Shown here one piece after another: positions 22,945 through 30,224 of a DNA stretch of 40,085 bases. Every line of letters starts with the position of its first letter. The first letter of the stretch is position 1. The DNA comes from DATCZB01 sp035513215 (GTDB lineage: Bacteria > Pseudomonadota > Gammaproteobacteria > Steroidobacterales > Rariloculaceae), in assembly GCA_035513215.1 (NCBI GenBank), contig DATKCK010000075.1:1-40085 (forward strand). The letters are read 5' to 3'. The notes under the pieces are model-generated. The model made no database searches. It was not told the origin of the DNA and worked only from the letters and a program-made list of their open reading frames with translations. Position numbers and translations under genes: made by a program.

Positions 22945-24198
22945 ATGAAGCCCTTGCACACCCCGATCCGTATCGCAGCCCTGGCCGCCGTGGCGCTCGG
23001 CATCCCGCTCGAGGCAGACGCGCAGCGCGGCCCGCCGCCCGAGCTCGGCGAAGGTCCGTGGGACGTCGAAACCGAAGCCGGCCCGGTTCACGTATCGGTG
23101 CTCGCGCGGGATCTCGAGTCGCCGTGGAGCCTCGTGTTTCTGCCCGACGGCGACATGCTGGTGACGGAGCGGGTCGGCCGCCTGCGCGTGATTCGCGACG
23201 GCAATCTCGATCCCGAGCCGATCGCGGGCCTGCCGGAGATGTTCACGCAGAGCATCTCGGGACTTTTCGGCCTCGTGCTGCATCCGGATTTCGAGAGCAA
23301 CCGGCAGATCTACTTCGCTTACCCGAAACCGCATCCCGACGACGCGACGCTGCTGTCGCTCGCGGTCGCGCGCGCCCGCTGGGACGGCGGCTCCACGCTC
23401 GCCGAGGTCGAGGACATCTTCGTTGCGAAGGACTGGTACAGCTCGGCGATGGCCGCCGAGAACGACCGCTGCTGCGGTCAGGGTCCGGCCACCGGCAGCT
23501 TCGGCGCGCGCATCGATTTCGGTCCGGACGGCCGCCTCTACGTCACATCTGGCGACCGTAACTGGGGCGAGAAGGCCCAGGATCCGCAGTCGCATCTCGG
23601 CAAGATCCTGCGCCTGAACGACGACGGCTCGGTGCCCGGCGACAATCCGTTCGTCGGCATCGACGACTACCTGCCGGAGATCTACACGCTCGGTCATCGT
23701 AATCAGACCGGGCTTCGTTTCGACCCGGCGACGGGTGATCTCTGGTCGAGCGAGTTCGGTCCGGCCGGCGGCGACGAGGTCAATCTGATCGAGGCCGGCG
23801 AGAACTACGGCTGGCTGCTGATCACCGAGGGCGAGCATTACGACGGCGCCGAGAAGGCGCTCGGCTCGGGCGGCGTCGAAGGCTACGTCGATCCCGTGGC
23901 CTGGTGGCCGAGGGGCGGCAATCCCGGCAATGTCGTCGTCTATCGCGGCGATGTCTTTCCCGAATGGCAGGGCAACGTGCTCGTCGCAACGATGGCGGGT
24001 CGCGACCTGATGCCCGGCCTCGTTCGTCTCGTCGTCGACGAAGACGGCGAGCTCGTCGGCGAAGAGCGCATGCTGACCGAGATCGGCACGCGCATGCGCG
24101 ACGTCGCCGAAGGACCGGACGGTCGCGTCTACGTGCTGACCGAGGCATCGGCGTTCGCCTCGCCGGGCGCGATCCTGGTCCTCGAACCGGGCGACTGA
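22945..24198 (+). CDS. Soluble PQQ-dependent aldose sugar dehydrogenase family (YliI-like), exported
   Basis: This 417-residue exported six-bladed propeller belongs to the GSDH/sorbosone dehydrogenase family. The signal peptide ends ADAQ (residues 1-28). LARDLESPWSLVFLPDGDMLVTERVGRLRVI, GLFGLVLHPDFESNRQIYFAY, GSFGARIDFGPDGRLYVTSGDR, LGHRNQTGLRFDP, SSEFGPAGGDEVNLIEAGENYGW and RMRDVAEGPDGRVYVLTE are all family landmarks. It should oxidise free aldoses in the periplasm with PQQ. The start is ATG at 22945 with AAGGAG 8 bases upstream. Two adjacent Cys (NDRCCGQG) form an unusual insert in one loop. It is divergent from the cysteine synthase-glutaredoxin operon; a strong hairpin follows the stop. 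Confidence 0.93.
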   Translation: MKPLHTPIRIAALAAVALGIPLEADAQRGPPPELGEGPWDVETEAGPVHVSVLARDLESPWSLVFLPDGDMLVTERVGRLRVIRDGNLDPEPIAGLPEMFTQSISGLFGLVLHPDFESNRQIYFAYPKPHPDDATLLSLAVARARWDGGSTLAEVEDIFVAKDWYSSAMAAENDRCCGQGPATGSFGARIDFGPDGRLYVTSGDRNWGEKAQDPQSHLGKILRLNDDGSVPGDNPFVGIDDYLPEIYTLGHRNQTGLRFDPATGDLWSSEFGPAGGDEVNLIEAGENYGWLLITEGEHYDGAEKALGSGGVEGYVDPVAWWPRGGNPGNVVVYRGDVFPEWQGNVLVATMAGRDLMPGLVRLVVDEDGELVGEERMLTEIGTRMRDVAEGPDGRVYVLTEASAFASPGAILVLEPGD

Positions 24199-24204
24199 AA
24201 ATTC

Positions 24205-24245
24205 CGGGCCGGCACGGGCGGCCTTCGCGCCGCTCGTCCGGCCCG
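24205..24245 (+). terminator. Long GC-rich hairpin after the sugar dehydrogenase
   Basis: The outer stem CGGGCCGG (24205-24212) pairs with CCGGCCCG (24238-24245). After one bulged C, the inner stem ACGGGCGGC (24214-24222) pairs with GCCGCTCGT (24229-24237) with one G-U. The loop is CTTCGC. This gives about 17 base pairs. It starts 6 bases after the TGA. No U-run follows, so it may terminate poorly but would protect the 3' end. Confidence 0.55.
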
Positions 24246-24265
24246 TGTAACCCGGTCGCGGGCCG

Positions 24266-24281
24266 TGTGACCCCGGTCACG
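24266..24281. promoter_or_regulatory. CRP/FNR-superfamily-like site
   Basis: TGTGACCCCGGTCACG matches the CRP-type pattern TGTGA-N6-TCACA in all but the last base. It contains the perfect inner dyad GTGACC/GGTCAC. It lies about 59 bases upstream of the CigR-like gene, a position suited to activation or repression. The identification rests on pattern only. Confidence 0.45.
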
Positions 24282-24339
24282 CCGCCGCACGGCGCGGCGC
24301 CTTAGGCTTGCCAACACCATCGGAAGCGGAGGCAAGCCA

Positions 24340-24771
24340 ATGAAAGCGACCTCGTTTGCGGGTCTGATCCTGCTGATGTCGAGCGCGGGATGCGGGGTCT
24401 ACGTCGGATCGGCGCCTCAATCCGTGCCGGCGCGCGCGCCCAGCGCCGCGCCGGTCGTCGCGACCGCGACGGTCGTGCTGACGCGCGAGCAGATTGCGGC
24501 CGTCCGGTTGCATTTCGAGGGCGGCGGCCGCTCGAACGGCAGGGGCCGCGGCACCCCGCCCGGTCTGCCGCCCGGCATTGCGCGCAATCTCGCGCGCGGC
24601 AAACCGCTGCCGCCGGGGATCGCCAGGCAGTATCTGCCGAACGATCTCCTTGTCGTGCTGCCGAGGCTCGACAGCGGCTTCGCGTACGTCGTCGCCGCCG
24701 GCAAATTGCTGCTCGTCGAGGCGGGGACTCAGGTCGTCAGGGACGTACTGATCGACGTCCTCTTCGACTAG
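24340..24771 (+). CDS. CigR-like lipoprotein
   Basis: This 143-residue predicted lipoprotein (LLMSSAGCGVYVG, lipid-Cys18) has an Ala/Pro linker and a Gly/Arg/Asn-rich stretch (EGGGRSNGRGRG). The conserved GLPPGIARNLARGKPLPPGIARQYLP follows, then a small domain of strands ending FAYVVAAGKLLLVEAGTQVVRDVLIDVL. The tandem PPGIA motif followed by this domain is that of the CigR/RcnB-like family of small envelope proteins. In Salmonella, CigR is an anti-virulence factor; the role here is unknown. The last four bases (CTAG) are shared with the stop of the convergent esterase gene. Confidence 0.8.
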   Translation: MKATSFAGLILLMSSAGCGVYVGSAPQSVPARAPSAAPVVATATVVLTREQIAAVRLHFEGGGRSNGRGRGTPPGLPPGIARNLARGKPLPPGIARQYLPNDLLVVLPRLDSGFAYVVAAGKLLLVEAGTQVVRDVLIDVLFD

Positions 24772-26972
24772 TCACCGTAGGGTCCGGCAGCAGGGTTGCC
24801 CGTCGGCGGAGGCGCCAGGTCTTCGTCGCCTCGCGCGCCGAGTAGCTCCGTCAGCACCGGCTCGAGCGCGTTCGCCCAGACCTCGTAGCCGGCCTGCGAC
24901 AGGTGCAGGCCGTCGCTCGACATCGTGTCGAGCAGGAGCCCGTCGGGCGCAGCGAGCGCATCGTTGATGTCGATATAGCGGACACCCTCGGCGCGAGCCG
25001 TCGCCTCGAGCCTGCGGTTGATCGCTTCGATCTCGCCGACGACGTCCGGATCGCTGCGCGGAAAGATACCGGTCAGCACGATCGCGGCGTTAGGCGCCTT
25101 CGCGCGCGCGGTTTCGATGATCGCCTCGATACCGGCCGCTATCGGTTCGACCTTGACCGGCCCGCCGGCGTCGCGGCCGACGTTGTTCGTGCCGGCCTGA
25201 ATCACGACGACCTTCGGGTCGACGCCGTCGAGCTCGCCGTTCTCGAGCCGCCAGAGGATGTTCTCGGTGCGGTCGCCGCCCCAGGCGAAATTCGCGGCGT
25301 TGAAGCCGTGAAAGCTCTCGTTCCAGTGCGCGAGCAGATCCGGATAGTCGAGCGCGCCCCAGCGGCGCGTGATCGAGTCGCCGATGAAATAGACGTCGAT
25401 GACGCCGGCGTCCTTCTTCGCGAGCAGCGCCTGATGCGCGAGATCCGAGTTCGGATCAGTGCGCGGGAACGCTATCGCGGCCTCCGGCACGGCGTCGCGA
25501 CCGCCGGCCACGCGCGGTGCGATGCCGAGCCCGCGGTTGGCCCACGGAATGAAGTACTTCCAGTTCGGCGCATCGGTGTGGCCGCCGTCGTGTTGCCGCC
25601 AGGCGAGCTGCCCGTCGAGCAGAGCCTGATTCACGGGCGGCAGCTCGGCCGTCTGATAGTGCTCGTCGGTGCCGACGGCGCCGACACCGAGCAGCGCAAA
25701 GACCTTGCCCGCAGCGACCGTCGCCATGTAGCTGCCCTTCTGATCGAGCCAGAGCGCGTCGCCGCGCTCGGGGATGCCGTAGCTGATGAACGTAGCGCGC
25801 GGCGCGGCAAGCGCGATCAGCGCATGCGAGTCGACCGGCAGGTCGTTCGCATTCATGCTGCCGAAGCTCGATTCGGCCGTGCCGTACTTCAGAAAGTTGC
25901 CCGCGACCCAGTGGTACTCGCCGCGGCCCGTGATGTTCTCGACCATCTCGCCGAAGTTTCTGCGGTACGGCGATACGCCGCCCTCGCCCGATGAGCCGAC
26001 CAGGCCGACGGCGAACCGCGGCTCGAAGGCGAGCGTGACGAGCGCCGCCTTGCCGTAACGCGATACGCCTTCGATGCCGACGCGCGCGGTGTCGATCGCG
26101 GGATCGGTCTCGAAGTAATCGAGCGCGCGCGCCGCGCCCCACGACCAGGCCCGGAGCGAACCCCAGTCGTCGGGCGTGCGCGGCTGGCCTTTGTTGACGA
26201 GGCCGATGATGCCGCGCGTGAGCCCCGCGCCGTTGTCGGCCTGAATGCTGCCGGGATCAAGGTATGCGAATCCCCATCCGGCGGCGATGAGCTGCTCGTT
26301 CGCGGGCGGATCCTGCGGGCCCTGATCGCCGCCTCCGCCGAAGCGCGGCGGCGCGGCGAGTCCCAGGGCCTCGTCGAGGCCGCCACCGCGAAACAGGATC
26401 ATGACGGGCACCGGCACTTCGGCGTCGTCGGGCAAGACGACCGTCAGCACGATCTCGACTTCGATCGGCGGATAGCTCGAGTTGTCGACGCGGCCCGTGA
26501 CCTCACGGCCCGTGACAGGATGGCCCGCGAGCGTGCCTTCCGCCGTTTGCGTGACCGACCATTCGACGGCCGGCACGTTCGGCGGGATGCGCCCGACGAC
26601 CTCGCGCTCGAAAGCCTCGACGATCTCCGGACGTCGCGCCTGCCACCAGGCCTCGGCGCTCGTCACGCGCTCGCCGTTGTCGCGCGTCAGCAGGTCCGGC
26701 CAGTCCGGATAGGGATTGGCGATCGACTCGTCATAGTTCGCCGGGTTCGGCGCATCGTCGCGGCCGCTCGGCCCGGGCCTGAGCGTCGTGATGCCGAGCT
26801 GGTCCAGCATGTCGGCGTGGTCCTGCTCCGTCGTCCATTCCATCGGCGCGGGCAGCGACGCCTGCTGCGCGCTCACCGGGACGACCGGAATGCCGAGCAC
26901 GAGCACCAGGCATGCCGTTGCCGCGCGAACGAACGAAGCGGCGTTGCGCTTTCCGGGCCTTGCGTTGCGCAT
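24768..26972 (-). CDS. Exported CE15 glucuronoyl esterase fused to an SGNH/GDSL esterase
   Basis: This is a 734-residue bifunctional esterase. After a signal peptide (cleavage about VSAQQ, residue 36), residues 45-490 form a CE15 domain. It carries the nucleophile elbow GVSRYGKAAL (Ser304), acidic Glu330 in SSGEGGVSPYRRN, catalytic His465 in GGHTDAPNWKYF, and the long WGSLRAWSWGAARALDYFE segment. CE15 enzymes cleave the ester between glucuronoxylan and lignin. Residues 500-715 form an SGNH hydrolase: block I FIGDSITRRWG (Ser533), block II Gly566 in WGGDRTENIL, block III AGTNN, and block V SDGLHLSQAGY (Asp687, His690). This resembles acetyl esterases acting on carbohydrate. Together they suit removal of lignin ester and acetyl decorations from xylan. 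The ATG at 26972 sits in a 10-base-pair hairpin that also holds the ribosome site. Confidence 0.92.
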   Translation of the reverse strand: MRNARPGKRNAASFVRAATACLVLVLGIPVVPVSAQQASLPAPMEWTTEQDHADMLDQLGITTLRPGPSGRDDAPNPANYDESIANPYPDWPDLLTRDNGERVTSAEAWWQARRPEIVEAFEREVVGRIPPNVPAVEWSVTQTAEGTLAGHPVTGREVTGRVDNSSYPPIEVEIVLTVVLPDDAEVPVPVMILFRGGGLDEALGLAAPPRFGGGGDQGPQDPPANEQLIAAGWGFAYLDPGSIQADNGAGLTRGIIGLVNKGQPRTPDDWGSLRAWSWGAARALDYFETDPAIDTARVGIEGVSRYGKAALVTLAFEPRFAVGLVGSSGEGGVSPYRRNFGEMVENITGRGEYHWVAGNFLKYGTAESSFGSMNANDLPVDSHALIALAAPRATFISYGIPERGDALWLDQKGSYMATVAAGKVFALLGVGAVGTDEHYQTAELPPVNQALLDGQLAWRQHDGGHTDAPNWKYFIPWANRGLGIAPRVAGGRDAVPEAAIAFPRTDPNSDLAHQALLAKKDAGVIDVYFIGDSITRRWGALDYPDLLAHWNESFHGFNAANFAWGGDRTENILWRLENGELDGVDPKVVVIQAGTNNVGRDAGGPVKVEPIAAGIEAIIETARAKAPNAAIVLTGIFPRSDPDVVGEIEAINRRLEATARAEGVRYIDINDALAAPDGLLLDTMSSDGLHLSQAGYEVWANALEPVLTELLGARGDEDLAPPPTGNPAAGPYGD

Positions 26973-27001
26973 TCCCGACCTCCCGAAGAGAAGGTCGGGA
27001 A
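26972..27001 (-). promoter_or_regulatory. 5' hairpin sequestering ribosome site and start codon of the esterase gene
   Basis: On the minus strand TTCCCGACCT (27001-26992) and AGGTCGGGAA (26981-26972) pair perfectly over 10 bases around a 10-base loop. The last A of the 3' arm is the A of the ATG. The GGGAGG ribosome site runs from the loop into the 3' arm. Folded, it should block translation; opening by heat, a ligand, an sRNA or a protein would allow it. It could alternatively be a DNA operator. Confidence 0.65.
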
Positions 27002-27120
27002 GCTATCACGGGCGCTAACGCCTCACCATGACCTCGCTTTCGTCGAGGAATTTGCGTTGAAGCCCGCCATATTATTGGGCCCACTACCGGAGCCTGGCTC
27101 GGTATAGTCGGTCACGTAGG

Positions 27121-27141
27121 GCTGGCGTCATGCACGCCAGC
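27121..27141. repeat. Perfect 8+8 palindrome upstream of the TonB receptor gene
   Basis: Arms GCTGGCGT (27121-27128) and ACGCCAGC (27134-27141) flank a 5-base loop, 50 bases before the receptor start. It is followed by GAATGGGGTCTGA, a partial copy of the repeat found at 29231 and 31498. It may be an operator or a leader hairpin. Confidence 0.55.
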
Positions 27142-27190
27142 GTCGAGAATGGGGTCTGAAGGCTGCTTGAGCAATAAGGGAGTGGCTGCG

Positions 27191-29218
27191 ATGCGAAACG
27201 CAACTCGGGTCCTTGGGCTTGGTCTCGCCCTATTCGGGCAATCGCTGCTGGCGCAGAATCCCGAGCAGGAAGTCGTCGTCGTCTCGGCGACGCGCACCGA
27301 GAACAGCGTCGCCGAAGCGCCGGCGGCCGTCACCGTGATATCGGCTGAAATGATCGACAGAACGCCCGGTGACGACATCGGCGACCTGTTGCGCAACGTC
27401 CCGGGCCTCAACGTGTCGCAGACGAGCGTGCGCGATATCAACATGACGGCGCGCGGATCCACCAACACGCTGTCGAACACCCAGCTGGTGCTGCTCGACG
27501 GTCGCTCGATCTATCTCGACTTCTTCGGCATCGTGCTTTGGGACCTTCTGCCCGTTCAGACGAGCGAGATCAGGCAGATCGAGGTCGTGCGCGGTCCTGG
27601 CAGCGCCGTCTGGGGCGCGAACGCGATGTCGGGCGTGACGAACGTCATTACCGAGCGGCCGAAGGACATCGTCGGCACGACACTGGTCGCAGGCACGACG
27701 GGCGCGAACGTCGTTCACGCGGCGGGGGACGACGACTTTGCCTACAAGGTCTCGGGCGGGTATTTCGATCAATCGTCCTACGACCGTCCCACGGGGGCCG
27801 TCCCCGGCTCCAATCCGCCGCAAACCTATCCCGACTTCGCCAACGAGGGCACGACCCAGCGCCGGGCCGACGTGCGTTTCGACTGGGGCATGGAGGACGG
27901 GTACTTCACGTTCGGCGCCGGTGGCGCGACGACGGACGGCATCATCCATACGGGCATAGGGCCGTTCGACATCGATAACGACGCGGAGCTCACGTACTTT
28001 CAGGCGGACTGGTTCAACGACAACGCCCATATCGGCGTGTCGGGCCAGTTTCTCGACGGCGATGCGACGAATCTGCTGACGCTGTCGTCGGACGGCCAGC
28101 TGCTCGGCTTTCGGTTCGTCAACGACACCTACAATATCGATCTCTCGAACTCGAATCAGTTCGGCGACCGTCATTTCGTCACTTACGGCGGCAACGTCCG
28201 CATGCACGAGTTCAATCTCGACATCGCGCCGCAGGCCGACGACAAGGACGAATGGGGCATTTTCGTTCAGGACGAGATCGAGCTCTCGGAGCGTTGGCGC
28301 TGGGTCATCGGCGTGCGTTACGACGACATCGATCCGCTTAGCGACAGCGTCGTGACACCGCGCACGAGCCTGCTCTACTCGCTCTCGCCGGATCACACCG
28401 TCCGCGTCTCCTACAACGAGGCCTTCCGGACGCCTTCGGCCATCAACAACTACCTCGGCATCAGCATCCTCCAGCCGCTCGCGCCGGGCGTTGCGGCCGT
28501 GGCCGATGCCTTCGGCGATCCGGCGCTGACGGAGGAGAGCCTCGAGGCTTACGAGCTCGGCTATGTCGGCTACCTCGACAACGGCATCGCCGTGAGCGCG
28601 GCTGCCTACCGTAACGAGACCGAGGGCTCGATCGACTTCTTCGTGGTCGACCTCTACGGGCCGACGAATCTGCCGGCGCCGGGACCGACGATGCCGCCGG
28701 CGCTGATCCCGTGCTTTGCGATTCCGCCCGGGACCAGCCCCGCATGTCCGCTCGGCGGGCTCGCGGGTGTCGTGCCGTCCGACTACAGCTATCGCAATAT
28801 CGGCAGAACGGTCGACCGGGGCCTCGAGTTCTCGCTCGATCAGCAAAGGGACGACTGGTACTGGTGGGCCAACCTGTCATGGCAGGACGATCCCGATATC
28901 GCCGGCGCCGATCCGGCCGAGGTCAACCGGGCGCCGGAGTGGCGCGCCAACGTCGGAGTCGGTCAGGAGATCGGCCGCTTCTTCTGGGACGCGTCGGTCA
29001 ACTATCAGGACGAAGCGTACTGGGCCGACGTGCTGTTCGCGCGCGCCTCGACCGACGCTTTCACTCAGGTCAACGCCGCGGTCGGCTGGCGGTTCAGGGA
29101 CGACAGCCTGACGCTCAAGCTGATCGGCCAGAACATTTTCGACGAGGAGCTGCAACAGCACATCTTCGGCGACATCATCGATCGCCGGATCCAGGCGCAG
29201 GTCAGCGTCTCGTTCTGA
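27191..29218 (+). CDS. TonB-dependent outer-membrane receptor
   Basis: This 675-residue outer-membrane transporter has a signal peptide ending SLLAQ. The TonB box region is EQEVVVVSATRTENSV. The plug domain (about 35-150) includes VTVISAEMIDRTPGDDIGDLLRNVPGLNV, LVLLDGRSIY and IRQIEVVRGPGSAVWGANAMSGVTNVIT. A beta-barrel follows, ending in the outer-membrane signal IQAQVSVSF with C-terminal Phe. Extracellular loop residues around 505-530 are Pro-rich with two Cys. The plug resembles small-ligand or siderophore receptors rather than SusC types. The start is ATG at 27191, with GGAG 8 bases upstream, in preference to the frame's earlier ATG at 27149. It is divergent from the CE15-SGNH esterase gene, so uptake of a plant-polymer product is possible but unproven. 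Confidence 0.93.
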   Translation: MRNATRVLGLGLALFGQSLLAQNPEQEVVVVSATRTENSVAEAPAAVTVISAEMIDRTPGDDIGDLLRNVPGLNVSQTSVRDINMTARGSTNTLSNTQLVLLDGRSIYLDFFGIVLWDLLPVQTSEIRQIEVVRGPGSAVWGANAMSGVTNVITERPKDIVGTTLVAGTTGANVVHAAGDDDFAYKVSGGYFDQSSYDRPTGAVPGSNPPQTYPDFANEGTTQRRADVRFDWGMEDGYFTFGAGGATTDGIIHTGIGPFDIDNDAELTYFQADWFNDNAHIGVSGQFLDGDATNLLTLSSDGQLLGFRFVNDTYNIDLSNSNQFGDRHFVTYGGNVRMHEFNLDIAPQADDKDEWGIFVQDEIELSERWRWVIGVRYDDIDPLSDSVVTPRTSLLYSLSPDHTVRVSYNEAFRTPSAINNYLGISILQPLAPGVAAVADAFGDPALTEESLEAYELGYVGYLDNGIAVSAAAYRNETEGSIDFFVVDLYGPTNLPAPGPTMPPALIPCFAIPPGTSPACPLGGLAGVVPSDYSYRNIGRTVDRGLEFSLDQQRDDWYWWANLSWQDDPDIAGADPAEVNRAPEWRANVGVGQEIGRFFWDASVNYQDEAYWADVLFARASTDAFTQVNAAVGWRFRDDSLTLKLIGQNIFDEELQQHIFGDIIDRRIQAQVSVSF

Positions 29219-29230
29219 GGGCAGGCGTTG

Positions 29231-29315
29231 GGGTCAGACCCCATTCCGCGATTGGGTCAGACCCCATTCCGCATAAGCTGAATGGGGTCTGACCCGGTTT
29301 CCTGACCCGGTTTCC
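29231..29315. repeat. Cluster of GGGGTCAGACCCC-type palindromic repeats
   Basis: Two direct copies of GGGTCAGACCCCATTCCGC lie at 29231-29249 and 29254-29272 (23-base period). An inverted copy AATGGGGTCTGACCC is at 29281-29295. Two copies of GACCCGGTTTCC are at 29291-29302 and 29304-29315. The core GGGGTC-A-GACCCC is itself a dyad. The cluster fills the gap between the convergent TonB receptor and methyltransferase genes, as REP-like elements often do. Confidence 0.85.
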
Positions 29316-29329
29316 ACTTTCCCTTCGCG

Positions 29330-30016
29330 TTATTCGGGCCTTCTGACGAGGAACAGGAACCGGTCGGGATTGCGGCCGAGCCTGGGGTCGCTCGCCGACA
29401 TCGCGTGATCGTCCGCGTTCGTGCGCAGCAGGTCCGACTCCTCGACGATCTCCAATCCGGCCGATTCGATCCAGCCGCGGACGTCCGCGACCGGCACGCG
29501 GTGGAGGCTCGAATTATCGACCGCGGGATCGCCGACGTGATCGATGATGGCCGCAACGCCGCCAGGCTTGAGGATTCTCAGAATATCGCTCATGTACGGC
29601 CCGGCCCGCTCGGCATTCATATGATGAATGTTGAGCGCCGTGACGGCGACGTCGGCGGTGTTGGCATCGACATCGCCGAGAGCGTCGACGACCTCGACGT
29701 TGCCGAGCGCAGCGAGCGCGGCGCCGTCACCTCGCATGCCCTGCGCGATGACGTTGCCGCTCGGCCCGACGGCAGCCGAGAAGACCCACGACCACCAGCC
29801 GCCGCCGGCCCCTATGTCGACCGCCGTCATGCCTTCCTCGATGCCGAGCAGCATCATGACCTGATACGGACGACGCGCGCCGTCGCGTATCCGGTCTTCC
29901 ATCGGCCGCGCATCGGCCGCGAGCTTTTCCATGAAGTCGGGCGCGATCGCCAATGCGGTGCCCGAGAATCCAGCAACACATGCCGCCGCGATGAGAATTC
30001 TCTTTATCAAGACCAC
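29330..30016 (-). CDS. Exported class I methyltransferase-fold protein (COG4798-like)
   Basis: This 228-residue protein has a Sec signal peptide (RILIAAACVAGFSGTALA, cleavage after residue 23) followed by a Rossmann methyltransferase domain. Helix 1 reads MEKLAADARPMEDRIRDGARRPYQVMMLLGI. Motif I is AVDIGAGGGWW (65-75). VTALNIHHM and LKPGGVAAIIDHVG correspond to motifs IV to VI. The N-terminal D-A-R-P-x-x-D-R-x-R-D pattern is typical of a family of predicted methyltransferases that carry signal peptides. As S-adenosylmethionine is not known in the periplasm, either the protein binds another ligand or the signal is not cleaved. The start is GTG at 30016 with GAGGAG 6 bases upstream; a perfect TATAAT lies 53 bases upstream. 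Confidence 0.87.
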   Translation of the reverse strand: MVLIKRILIAAACVAGFSGTALAIAPDFMEKLAADARPMEDRIRDGARRPYQVMMLLGIEEGMTAVDIGAGGGWWSWVFSAAVGPSGNVIAQGMRGDGAALAALGNVEVVDALGDVDANTADVAVTALNIHHMNAERAGPYMSDILRILKPGGVAAIIDHVGDPAVDNSSLHRVPVADVRGWIESAGLEIVEESDLLRTNADDHAMSASDPRLGRNPDRFLFLVRRPE

Positions 30017-30068
30017 GGGTTTCTCCTCGATATCTTCGTGATTGGTTTGGGGTGATTCGACTGGCTCG

Positions 30069-30074
30069 ATTATA
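30069..30074 (-). promoter_or_regulatory. Perfect -10 box (TATAAT) for the exported methyltransferase gene
   Basis: TATAAT on the minus strand lies 53 bases before the GTG start, implying a leader of about 45 bases. No good -35 box is found at 16-18 bases; the nearest (TTGAAG, 30101-30096) is 21 bases away. A weak or activator-dependent promoter is possible. Confidence 0.4.
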
Positions 30075-30224
30075 GGGCAGCGTCTTTATTGCCGCCTTCA
30101 AGTCAGACATCCGGGCCGCTCGGCGAGTTCCACCGACGTCGAGCGATACTGTCACGGCGCCGTGCTTGCGCCGCTGAAAACGGCCCCTCATACTTTCCGC
30201 CCTTCGCGGCCACCAGAATAACAA

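Noticed and set aside
22804..23838. Upstream extension of the cysteine synthase frame (to 847 residues)
   Set aside because: The extra 345 residues are antisense to the sugar dehydrogenase, and the family N terminus begins at the ATG at 22803.
27230..28846. 538-residue open frame on the minus strand
   Set aside because: Antisense shadow of the TonB receptor.
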